From Desulforhopalus sp. IMCC35007 (GTDB lineage: Bacteria; Desulfobacterota; Desulfobulbia; Desulfobulbales; Desulfocapsaceae), in contig NZ_SWCN01000031.1 in the NCBI RefSeq assembly GCF_005116575.1, positions 1-44,374 of the forward strand: a stretch of DNA of 44,374 nucleotides. The letters run 5' to 3'. Shown piece by piece: positions 17,831 through 24,954 of the stretch. The first letter of the stretch is position 1. The number at the start of each line of letters is the position of its first letter. Under the pieces are notes generated by a model. That model worked only from the letters and a program-made list of their open reading frames with translations, did no database searches and was not told the DNA's origin. Made by a program: the position numbers and the translations under genes.

Positions 17831-18568
17831 CTATTTATTCCCCTTCAATTTTTGCTGGTACATTGCACTGTCTGCCAGATCCATGGTGTCCTGTACATCC
17901 CGGCCAGGCTCAATGGCCACGATACCATAGGACATGCCCACCTCCAGTGGATTCCCCTCCCAGAGCACAGGATTCTCTTTCAAGTCTTTGGCCAACCGGC
18001 CCGTCATAGTGTTTGCCGCCTCACGATGGGTATGCGACAAAATAAGCCCAAATTCATCCCCCCCTAATCTCCCCACAATATCAGTTTCACGGACACTGTC
18101 CATAAGCCTTGCGGAAAACTCCGACAACAAATAGTCCCCAGCACTGTGTCCATAGGTATCGTTTACCGACTTAAAATTATCAAGATCAATATACACCAAT
18201 GAGGCATCACTGTTGTATCTCTCTACTGTGGCCTGCAGACGGGTCAACTCACGAACAAAGGCCCGACGGTTATAGATAGGAAGCAGAACATCCTGGTCTG
18301 CCAGTGCTTCCGTTGCCGCCAGGCGTTTACTCATACCATCCATGGAGCGGCGAAGGTTGTCCACCTCCTGCATCAGGGTTAAAATGGCCTCACGTACTTT
18401 TGGCGTCAATTCCGCTTCAGGAATCCCCATTATAGTGGTTGTATCGGTGATTGTGCGGGCAGGTGCCACTGAGGCATCGGCATACGCTTTGGCTGCGGTC
18501 GCCGCCGAAGTACTGTTCGTCGCACTCGTTCCCGTTGAACGGTGACTACTGGATTTACGAATTTTCAT
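17831..18568 (-). CDS. Diguanylate cyclase (GGDEF)
   Basis: The 245-aa soluble protein has a low-complexity Ser/Thr/Ala-rich N-terminus (about 1-45), a coiled-coil-like helix (about 55-90: MQEVDNLRRSMDGMSKRLAA) and a GGDEF domain (about 95-245). The active site GGDEF is intact, and RETD lies exactly five residues before it, matching the RxxD inhibitory site for product feedback. It converts two GTP to c-di-GMP. The layout, with no TM or sensor domain, resembles Caulobacter DgcB. It sits about 240 bp upstream of the FecR/OmpA/HD-GYP operon on the same strand, so opposing enzymes of c-di-GMP turnover are clustered. Confidence 0.92.
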   Translation of the reverse strand: MKIRKSSSHRSTGTSATNSTSAATAAKAYADASVAPARTITDTTTIMGIPEAELTPKVREAILTLMQEVDNLRRSMDGMSKRLAATEALADQDVLLPIYNRRAFVRELTRLQATVERYNSDASLVYIDLDNFKSVNDTYGHSAGDYLLSEFSARLMDSVRETDIVGRLGGDEFGLILSHTHREAANTMTGRLAKDLKENPVLWEGNPLEVGMSYGIVAIEPGRDVQDTMDLADSAMYQQKLKGNK

Positions 18569-18833
18569 GAACGGCCCCGAGATACAGATATAAATTTACA
18601 AAAAATCCTGATGAACGTGAACATCTATCAGATTTTAAAAGACACTGAGATTATTTTCAACTCCCAGCCCTCTCATTTTCTCCTGTTGAGAAATTATTTC
18701 AATACAGGTTGTTATCTAAATTCAATATTTCAATAATTCTACAACTGATATCAACATCATAGAAACCAGAAGCCAGAATTGCACAGGAAAAATGAAAGAA
18801 AATAGTTTCACAAGGTAAAAGAGAAATTCAAAT

Positions 18834-18866
18834 AAAAAAAGCACTATTTACGATAAAATAGTGCTC
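18834..18866 (-). terminator. Rho-independent terminator of the msrAB operon
   Basis: On the minus strand agcactatttt and aaatagtgct pair around a short loop, followed by a run of seven T (18840-18834). It lies 39 bp beyond the msrAB stop codon. Confidence 0.85.
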
Positions 18867-18904
18867 TCTACAAATTTTAACTTCAGGAGCCGATACAATT
18901 CCTG

Positions 18905-19990
18905 CTACCTAAAATCTTTCGCGAGTTCCCCCAGGCCGGCTTCCTCTAATTTTTCAGCTGGTATAAAACGAAGGGCCGCAGAGTTGATACAGTACCTGAG
19001 CCCATCAGGAGCCGGGCCATCTTCAAAGACGTGCCCCAGATGCGAGTTTCCCTTTTTGCTCCGGACCTCGGTTCTCACAGAAAAAAGTGAAACATCTTCT
19101 TTTTCCACAATATTTTCTTTGACCAGAGGACGGGAAAAACTTGGCCAGCCTGTTTTTGAGTCATACTTGTCCAGAGAACTGAAAAGTGGCTCACCAGAGA
19201 CAATATCCACATAGACTCCAGACTTTTTATTGTTCCAATATTCATTATTGTACGGTGCTTCTGTTCCATTTTCCTGAGTCACGTGGAACTGTAAAGGAGT
19301 CAGCTTTTCTTTTAACCCATTGTTATCTGGGGTGTTTCGTTTCGTCACCTTTTCATCTCCCCATATCTTTGTAAGAAACTGGTCTCTACCTGAACGGGAT
19401 CTGTAATACTTGTATCTGATCGGATTTTTCTTGTAATAGTCCTGATGATACTGTTCAGCCGGGTAGAAAGGAACCGCTGCCATAATTGGGGTTATTACAG
19501 GTTTATTAAACACACCACTTTTCCCCAAGGCCATTTTCGACGCTTCCGCAATCCGCCTCTCCTCAGCATCGTTTACAAAGATTGCTGTGGTATAACCATG
19601 GCCGCGATCAACAAACTGTCCCCCGGCATCGGTCGGGTTAACCTGTCTCCAGTAAATATCAAGCAGCTCATTATAGGTTATAATCATTGGATTATAGGAA
19701 ACTTCGACGACCTCGATATGCCCCCCCTTCATATAGTTGCTGTAACTGGGATGCGCAGTATCGCCCCCCGCATATCCTGAAACCACGGCAACAACGCCTT
19801 CACGTTCTTCAAAAGGTTTTTCCATGCACCAGAAACAGCCTCCGGCAAACACCGCTTTTGCAAGAGTACCATCTGTCCCCTTCATCATAGCCGTCTCTTT
19901 GCCCGGCTGAGATTCATTTACATTCTTTGCGATCACTGTGCCAACCACAATAAACGCCATACAAAATAGTATGATGAGAAAAGATTTCAT
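18905..19990 (-). CDS. msrAB: Exported methionine sulfoxide reductase MsrA-MsrB fusion
   Basis: The 361-aa protein has a hydrophobic export segment (residues 3-20), an MsrA domain (about 45-200; catalytic Cys52 in [10 protein letters not shown], second Cys55) and an MsrB domain (about 225-355; [25 protein letters not shown], catalytic Cys334 in RYCINSA). MsrA reduces Met-S-sulfoxide and MsrB Met-R-sulfoxide in proteins. In the mature part only Cys52, Cys55 and Cys334 are present: the MsrB zinc-binding CxxC pairs are absent, and the position before GWPSF that often holds a resolving Cys (GCGWPSF) reads KTGWPSF. MsrB would thus need an external reductant. No thioredoxin domain is fused, unlike PilB. 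Strong GGGAGGTGA ribosome-binding site. Last gene after the Met-rich lipoprotein and the selenoprotein. Confidence 0.93.
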   Translation of the reverse strand: MKSFLIILFCMAFIVVGTVIAKNVNESQPGKETAMMKGTDGTLAKAVFAGGCFWCMEKPFEEREGVVAVVSGYAGGDTAHPSYSNYMKGGHIEVVEVSYNPMIITYNELLDIYWRQVNPTDAGGQFVDRGHGYTTAIFVNDAEERRIAEASKMALGKSGVFNKPVITPIMAAVPFYPAEQYHQDYYKKNPIRYKYYRSRSGRDQFLTKIWGDEKVTKRNTPDNNGLKEKLTPLQFHVTQENGTEAPYNNEYWNNKKSGVYVDIVSGEPLFSSLDKYDSKTGWPSFSRPLVKENIVEKEDVSLFSVRTEVRSKKGNSHLGHVFEDGPAPDGLRYCINSAALRFIPAEKLEEAGLGELAKDFR

Positions 19991-20051
19991 GCGTCACCTC
20001 CCTGAATACCTGTTAGAACCACTTACCCCGGACCGGTAATGTCGCATACGG

Positions 20052-20342
20052 TTATTTTTCAATTGTGCTGATATAGGTTCCCGACTGTTGAAGTGTTTGT
20101 TCCATGAAGCCAATATCAGTCTTGCCCGTATCAAAAACAACCGTGTTAATTTCCCGCCCATGACTCCAACCCTTTTCAACCACTATAATGCCGGGCTGCC
20201 CTTCCAGGGCAGCTTTACCAACGTCATATCAGCCGACCTCAAAAACCGCCTTCTGTCGTTCAGCAAGAGCTGAAAAAGAGCTCAACAAAACTGAAAACAG
20301 GCTGACGACAAGCATAAAAACTATTTTATTGCGTAATTTCAT
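20052..20342 (-). CDS. Putative exported selenoprotein, HMA-like fold, with in-frame UGA (Sec38)
   Basis: Reading through one TGA (20229-20231) gives 96 residues ending at TAA 20052-20054. Residues 1-27 form a signal peptide (ending FSALA). The rest has HMA/ferredoxin-like spacing: VFEVG-U-YDVGKAALEG, PGIIVVEKGW, EINTVVFD, LQQSGTYIS. U38 occupies the first Cys of the MxCxxC loop of HMA proteins; the second Cys position is Val, so it would be a lone selenol. Fifteen nt after the UGA is a perfect 7-bp stem with loop UGGAA, fitting the bacterial SECIS model. AGGGA precedes ATG 20342. It lies between a Met-rich lipoprotein gene (59 bp upstream) and msrAB (61 bp downstream), both exported. Role as Msr reductant or metal binder is inference. 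A nonsense pseudogene is the alternative, disfavoured by the intact frame on both sides and the hairpin. Confidence 0.8.
20195..20213 (-). promoter_or_regulatory. Bacterial SECIS-like hairpin
   Basis: On the minus-strand RNA GCUGCCC (20213-20207) pairs perfectly with GGGCAGC (20201-20195) around a UGGAA loop. The stem starts 15 nt after the UGA and the loop 22 nt after it, with G in the first two or three loop positions, as in E. coli fdhF and related SelB-binding hairpins. Confidence 0.75.
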
Positions 20343-20401
20343 AGTATTCCCTGCCCTTTCTTGAATTTGTATGAGTTGACTTAACGCAGATCCCCACCAA
20401 G

Positions 20402-20737
20402 CTATTCCATGGGTTTCATGTCAGCTTCCATTGGAGTCTCTACACTACTCTCCATTGGGACCATTTCATTTTCCATTGCAGGTTTCATCGTATCCATGGG
20501 CTCTTGAACTGTAACATTCATGGTATCCATACTATGATTCATTTCAGTTGCCGCAGGCTTGTTCCTATCCTCTGCCATCTTTTTGCTCGATTTATCCATG
20601 GGTTCTGTCTTCATCATCGTCGAGTCATGCTTCATGCCATCTGCCATTGCCATTTTATCGTGTCCCGTACAACCTGATAAGCCAATAACAGCCAGAAAGA
20701 GGGTACCTGTCAAAAGATTCAATTGAGAGCGTTTCAT
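20402..20737 (-). CDS. Methionine-rich lipoprotein
   Basis: The 111-aa product has a signal peptide with lipobox LSGC (Cys23). The remaining 88 residues contain 18 Met, with frequent Pro-Met, Glu/Asp-Met and Met-Met pairs (MMKTEPMDKSSKKM, QEPMDTMKPAM, PMEADMKPME), no predicted globular core and no further Cys. Such composition suits a sacrificial oxidant scavenger (as proposed for MrpX in Azospira with YedY1) or a copper/silver-binding protein; the MsrAB gene two positions downstream favours the first. GGAGGACAG precedes ATG 20737. Upstream lies an 11-bp-phased operator-like array. Function is inferred from composition and context. Confidence 0.8.
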   Translation of the reverse strand: MKRSQLNLLTGTLFLAVIGLSGCTGHDKMAMADGMKHDSTMMKTEPMDKSSKKMAEDRNKPAATEMNHSMDTMNVTVQEPMDTMKPAMENEMVPMESSVETPMEADMKPME

Positions 20738-20796
20738 TGTCTGTCCTCCGAAAAATAATAATCGTGAATGTTACAAGAGGCCTATTCCTCTTATCG

Positions 20797-20802
20797 ATTA
20801 CA
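20797..20802 (-). promoter_or_regulatory. Candidate -10 box of the Met-rich/selenoprotein/msrAB operon
   Basis: TGTAAT on the minus strand (one mismatch to TATAAT) lies 12 nt downstream of the last TTTACA element. The region at -35 (TCGCCT) does not match consensus, as expected for an activator-dependent promoter overlapped by the array. Confidence 0.4.
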
Positions 20803-20814
20803 ATGGGGACGCAA

Positions 20815-20853
20815 TGTAAAAGGCGATTAAAAGGTGTGTAAAGATTGTGTAAA
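20815..20853 (-). promoter_or_regulatory. 11-bp-phased TGTAAA array, OmpR/PhoB/CpxR-type operator
   Basis: On the plus strand TGTAAA occurs at 20815-20820, 20837-20842 and 20848-20853; the missing 11-bp register at 20826-20831 reads ATTAAA. The last two make GTAAA-N6-GTAAA, within the CpxR consensus GTAAA-N4-8-GTAAA. The array lies about 80-115 bp upstream of the Met-rich lipoprotein start. Confidence 0.55.
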
Positions 20854-21427
20854 GGGGAAAACGTAGTTGCTTTTTTACAACAACTACTAGTTCATTATGG
20901 GTGAATGGTGCAATATCGACACCTTATGTACCTCTTTGTCTTGAACTGCCATACATTTTTTAATGTGCCACCGGGCTTTGGCAATGAAGACCCCTTTCCC
21001 TTTGTTACATAATAATTCCGGCTGAAGTATTTTTTGCAAATAGGTGCTGAAAAAGGTACAATAAAAGTAGACTTAAACAACTGTTTTTGGGGGATTACAC
21101 AGTAACAAATGGCTTTGACATGTCAGACGATATCTGCAATTGTCAGGAGTCACCAATTCCCACATTGCATGTATTGCACATATCCGTCGCTGTCACCTCA
21201 TTCTCCCTACACCAGCCATTAACCCTCTACGTTGTTTTGCCACCTGCAATCTCTTTTTTAGGCAAGGATATTTCATCCTGTGGATACTTCCCTGCTGAGG
21301 AGGGGAACACAGATGAATTGCTACCTATTGAACAGCCCGACTCTCACATCTGCAGTATGGGGAGGTGCAGGAAGAAGCACAGAGTGATTAATCCAAAGTT
21401 ATCTGTTTTCTTCGTAGAGGAGGAATC
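20854..21427. other. Divergent intergenic stretch
   Basis: About 570 bp without a supported gene lie between the operator array and the next plus-strand gene. An inverted repeat gtagttg/caactac occurs at 20863-20869 and 20881-20887, adjoining the operator. Frames at 20895-21080 (minus) and 21087-21431 (plus) lack ribosome-binding sites and look non-coding. Confidence 0.4.
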
Positions 21428-22060
21428 ATGACAGGAGCAATGTCTTTATATATTCTGGCCGCACTCATCATCCTACTTGGAGGTTTATCTCTTATTCTCC
21501 AGAAGGTGTACAAGGTAGAGACCGAAAAGGGTGAGAAAACAGTTGTCGATGTCCCCTTCTTTGGAAAACTTACCACAAACTATCCTGCACTTGCCTTCGT
21601 TTTCATCGGTTCAATACTTGCCGCTTACGGCTATGACAAAGCTGTCGATTTAGAGCAATTGAAACTTGAGCAAACAATGAACTCCACCGCTGAGTGGTTT
21701 ATTTCAGGACGGCTCGTCCCTCCCAAAGACCAGGTAGTCAACTTCGATCGGGGACATCTCTCCTACCAGAAGCCCAAATGTACGCCACAGGGGCCAGATA
21801 TCCACGGTTTTTTCTCATATATCTGTGACATCAAAAAAGGAGTCCCGATCGAAGATGAAGTCAAACAGATCGATTTTACGCTGTGTGGAAACTGTGGGAA
21901 ATCCTATTTCGCCCAGATAGATCTCAGTGGAGAAATAAAGAATTTCAAGGACAGCAAACCAAGCATCATCAAATCATTAGATGGCAATAAGATAATCTAT
22001 CATGACATAACACTCACCGCCGCATCCATAGATATTGAAGCGTGTCCAACCCCAAACTAG
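21428..22060 (+). CDS. Membrane-anchored hypothetical protein
   Basis: The 210-aa protein has two N-terminal hydrophobic segments (about 5-25 and 52-70) joined by a loop with PFFGKL. The soluble C-terminal part (about 75-210) contains CTPQGPDIHGFFSYICD and LCGNCGKSYF; four or five Cys suggest disulfides or a small metal site. I do not recognise a family. GAGGAGGAATC ahead of ATG 21428 is a strong ribosome-binding site. The next gene begins nine bases after its stop, so the two are co-transcribed, and both precede the glycyl-radical cluster on the same strand. Confidence 0.65.
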   Translation: MTGAMSLYILAALIILLGGLSLILQKVYKVETEKGEKTVVDVPFFGKLTTNYPALAFVFIGSILAAYGYDKAVDLEQLKLEQTMNSTAEWFISGRLVPPKDQVVNFDRGHLSYQKPKCTPQGPDIHGFFSYICDIKKGVPIEDEVKQIDFTLCGNCGKSYFAQIDLSGEIKNFKDSKPSIIKSLDGNKIIYHDITLTAASIDIEACPTPN

Positions 22061-22069
22061 AGGTCAATC

Positions 22070-22351
22070 ATGAAAAAAATTGCGATTACCCTCCTCGTTC
22101 TTCAGACACTATCAACACATGCAATTGCGGATATTTTTCAAATTATCAGTGCCGAACAACAGATAAAAGCAGTCTCTGCCGTTGTTACTCATCATGACAA
22201 ACATATTGGTTATACAAATAACCAGGGGATAATCATCATCAATCATCCCCAGGGGCAAAACACCTTTACGGTGATCTACATGGGAAAAAAAACCGATGTA
22301 ACCCTGAATATTTCAGGCAACAACAGGATACAAACCGTCACCATCCCGTAG
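22070..22351 (+). CDS. Small secreted hypothetical protein
   Basis: The 93-aa product has a signal peptide (about 1-20, ending THAIA) followed by about 70 residues rich in beta-prone segments (KAVSAVVTHHDKHIGYTNNQ, QNTFTVIYMGKKTDVTLNIS). The pattern, with GIIIINHPQGQNTFTV, resembles a carboxypeptidase-regulatory/CNA-B-like beta-sandwich repeat, but that is only a visual impression. AGAGG lies just upstream of ATG 22070. It follows the membrane protein gene by 9 bp. Confidence 0.6.
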   Translation: MKKIAITLLVLQTLSTHAIADIFQIISAEQQIKAVSAVVTHHDKHIGYTNNQGIIIINHPQGQNTFTVIYMGKKTDVTLNISGNNRIQTVTIP

Positions 22352-22468
22352 GGCAGGCAAGAGAACTCAGCGGCAACGTACCAATTGTAAACGCATCATT
22401 ATTCAATGTTTTACATTTTGGAGATTACTTTCCACTTAACGTTTTTTGTAACTGAGGGGGAGAAACAG

Positions 22469-24886
22469 ATGGGTATCTATCTTTCAGCAGAAAATTTTCC
22501 TTCATCGTCTTCCAGCACAGCGGATAAACTTGCAGGAGATCTGGCGCAAATCTTTGCCGAAGACTTTGGAGGCAACATTTACACAACTCTTGCCAATTAC
22601 AAAAGAATTCTCTCTGACAACAAGCAGCGCCAGCTGTGGCCAGGGCTGCATAAAAAACTTGAAACGCTGTTTAAATGTGGGCGCTGTAGAACCATCAATG
22701 GCCCAATGGTTGGAGTATCCATGGGTATTCGGGATAGTGATTATTTCAGAGACGCGGCCCGGCTCTTTGACCTTGATCGCTCCCATGTCGCCAGTATCGA
22801 ATGGATGTCCACCGCCTGGAATATGAGCTTTGCCTATAGTGGCCTGTGGATGGGAAAAACCTTTGAACCGGTAGACAGGCAGACTGTACAAGAAAAATGT
22901 AACGGCAATGCTGCAGTGCTGCAAAGCTATAACGAGAACACTACCCGTCTTGGCCGAAACTTCTTCCGTACCCCTCCAGATCCGACCCCTTTGCAAATCA
23001 TCAGCCTGCCTACTCTCACCGTGTTGTGGAATTTAAAGGAGAGGCCTCTGGACACATCCCGGGACGATTTTGACAGCATACTTCTTCAAGAAAACCTGGC
23101 GAAGGAACTTAAGATTCCTTTTCAAAAAACCGGAGGCTATTTCTTAGGCGATCTGGGCACCTCAATTCTGCCGGAGACTGCAGAGAAACCTGTCTATCAG
23201 CTCAACTACCGCTGGCCTCGCCTTGCCCCTGTGTATCCGATGACCAGACTAATTGACGAACTCGTAGAGATAGCGGATGGCATTTATCTCGGCCAACTCA
23301 TTTATGCCACCCGCCACTTCAGTCTGGGCACTATCACCTCACCACTCGGTATTGTTCTACCTGAGCATTCCATTGGTGAGCCCTATAATCCAGGAACAGG
23401 AAAAGCTGTATCACCGGCCTATTATCAATACCAGAATAACGGCTATTTTCTCATGCTGGACCCAGACAATTCTGCTGAAATATATAGTGCGGACAGTTTT
23501 TATGAAATTCGTCCACGGTCGGGAGAATTTGCCTACACCGAGCTATCACAGTCTTTAGAACCTCCCGTCAAGCCTGAGAAGCGTCATCCCCCTCACAGGC
23601 TTCAGCAGAGCTGGAAAAATGACCGCAGTCTCAGAGAAAAATTTACAACCTTTATCCTTGAACCCTCTCCGCGTCCGGACGAGCCTGATATCTGCAATGA
23701 GCTCAACGAAGGGGAGTCTATCCTGCAGATGCTCCAACGCATCAGCAATGAAATTTCAAGACAAAGTCGTCATGAAGATACACTGCGTTATTTCGAAAAA
23801 TTCAATATGCTCTTTCGTCGTGGGATCGCACCTCACATCGAAAACGGTCTGTTCACGGGAAGTGGACAACAAAAATACAACCATAGACTAACAGCAGCGG
23901 CAACATCCTGGTACGGTAAGCCGGAACCCATTACAGGCCTGGACTTTTATCACGGTGCAAATCTCAATTTACACTGTGGATTTCAAGATACTTTCCGGCC
24001 TGATTTTGAAAAACAGCTGGACGACTCTCTGTTTTTCCCGGAGTTCCTTGCAGACACACTAAAATCCGCCGCCTGTCCACCAGACAACCTTCTCGATGCC
24101 ATCTGGCATTCAATAGGCAAATATATATTCCCATGGGCCGGAAAATCCTTTCAAAAAATCAGTGGCCGAAAACTCAGTATGTTCCTCGATGAAAGTAAGG
24201 ATCTCGCAGAGCGCTACCCTCATCGTGTTGAAGAGCTGCGAAATTGCCCTGCCAGTGCCCCCCACTACCATCTTATTCAAAAAAACAGAGATGGTTTTTG
24301 GCAGAAACCGGGAATGTTTCATGCACATCTGCAAAATGGCAGCTGGGACACAACCATGAATGACGATGATAAATTGTTCTGGCAAAAGGAGGCGGACAAT
24401 AACTGGATTTACGGTACTAATCTGATGGACGAACGTATTCTCACATTCGATGGTCTGATGCATCAGATTGATATCAACTATCACCCACTCCACCCCATAC
24501 TTCAAGACGCTTCAGACAAAAGTCCTTCTCCATTTTACAGACAAGGATATGTCTTTTTAGGTACCGATGACCGGGAATCGATACTGCCAATGAACAGTGG
24601 TCCAGGGCAAAAGAAAAAGGTGTTTCAATTTCACTATCGGTATCCCATGATCGGTGGTCCTATCCCCATCGGTTTTTGTCTCGATGAGTTAGTTGAAATT
24701 GCATCGGGGCTTTTTCTGGGCCAGCTCATCTATTCCACGGCCCTTGATACACCGTTTCATTCCTCTGTTGATCCGCAAAAATATAGATATCAACTCTTTG
24801 GCTACTTTCTTCTGCTCGATGCCCAGTGGCAGAAGCATCGACTTGAGATAGGGTTGGATACCCTGGATAAAGAGAGGAAAAACTAA
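22469..24886 (+). CDS. Unknown 805-aa protein with internal duplication, glycyl-radical cluster
   Basis: No family is recognised. A module of about 95-110 residues occurs twice, at about 222-331 (GGYFLGDLGTSILP, YQLNYRWP, RLIDELVEIADGIYLGQLIY, NGYFLMLD) and 692-784 (GYVFLGTDDRESILP, FQFHYRYP, CLDELVEIASGLFLGQLIYS, FGYFLLLD). The first is preceded by an N-terminal Cys-containing segment (KCGRC at 69-73); between the modules a Pro-rich linker leads to an IENGLFTGSGQQ region. There is no signal peptide or TM, so it is probably cytosolic. I place the start at ATG 22469, right behind GAGGGGGAG; an in-frame ATG at 22406 lacks such a site. It is 68 bp upstream of the glycyl radical enzyme and so may process the same substrate or product. 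Confidence 0.75.
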   Translation: MGIYLSAENFPSSSSSTADKLAGDLAQIFAEDFGGNIYTTLANYKRILSDNKQRQLWPGLHKKLETLFKCGRCRTINGPMVGVSMGIRDSDYFRDAARLFDLDRSHVASIEWMSTAWNMSFAYSGLWMGKTFEPVDRQTVQEKCNGNAAVLQSYNENTTRLGRNFFRTPPDPTPLQIISLPTLTVLWNLKERPLDTSRDDFDSILLQENLAKELKIPFQKTGGYFLGDLGTSILPETAEKPVYQLNYRWPRLAPVYPMTRLIDELVEIADGIYLGQLIYATRHFSLGTITSPLGIVLPEHSIGEPYNPGTGKAVSPAYYQYQNNGYFLMLDPDNSAEIYSADSFYEIRPRSGEFAYTELSQSLEPPVKPEKRHPPHRLQQSWKNDRSLREKFTTFILEPSPRPDEPDICNELNEGESILQMLQRISNEISRQSRHEDTLRYFEKFNMLFRRGIAPHIENGLFTGSGQQKYNHRLTAAATSWYGKPEPITGLDFYHGANLNLHCGFQDTFRPDFEKQLDDSLFFPEFLADTLKSAACPPDNLLDAIWHSIGKYIFPWAGKSFQKISGRKLSMFLDESKDLAERYPHRVEELRNCPASAPHYHLIQKNRDGFWQKPGMFHAHLQNGSWDTTMNDDDKLFWQKEADNNWIYGTNLMDERILTFDGLMHQIDINYHPLHPILQDASDKSPSPFYRQGYVFLGTDDRESILPMNSGPGQKKKVFQFHYRYPMIGGPIPIGFCLDELVEIASGLFLGQLIYSTALDTPFHSSVDPQKYRYQLFGYFLLLDAQWQKHRLEIGLDTLDKERKN

Positions 24887-24954
24887 AATATAAGGTGAAT
24901 CATTTTTTCAAGCTATCAAAATAACACATATTAATTGGCCGAGGAGGAATTCTC

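Noticed and set aside
20229-20231. The in-frame TGA read as a simple nonsense mutation
   Set aside because: The frame stays coherent to a TAA 58 codons later, the protein pattern continues across the TGA, and a SECIS-like hairpin sits at the expected distance. A pseudogene is not excluded but is the weaker explanation.
20895-21431. Two frames between the Met-rich operon and the next gene
   Set aside because: Neither has a Shine-Dalgarno sequence or a protein-like composition, and the plus-strand one runs into the start of the gene at 21428.
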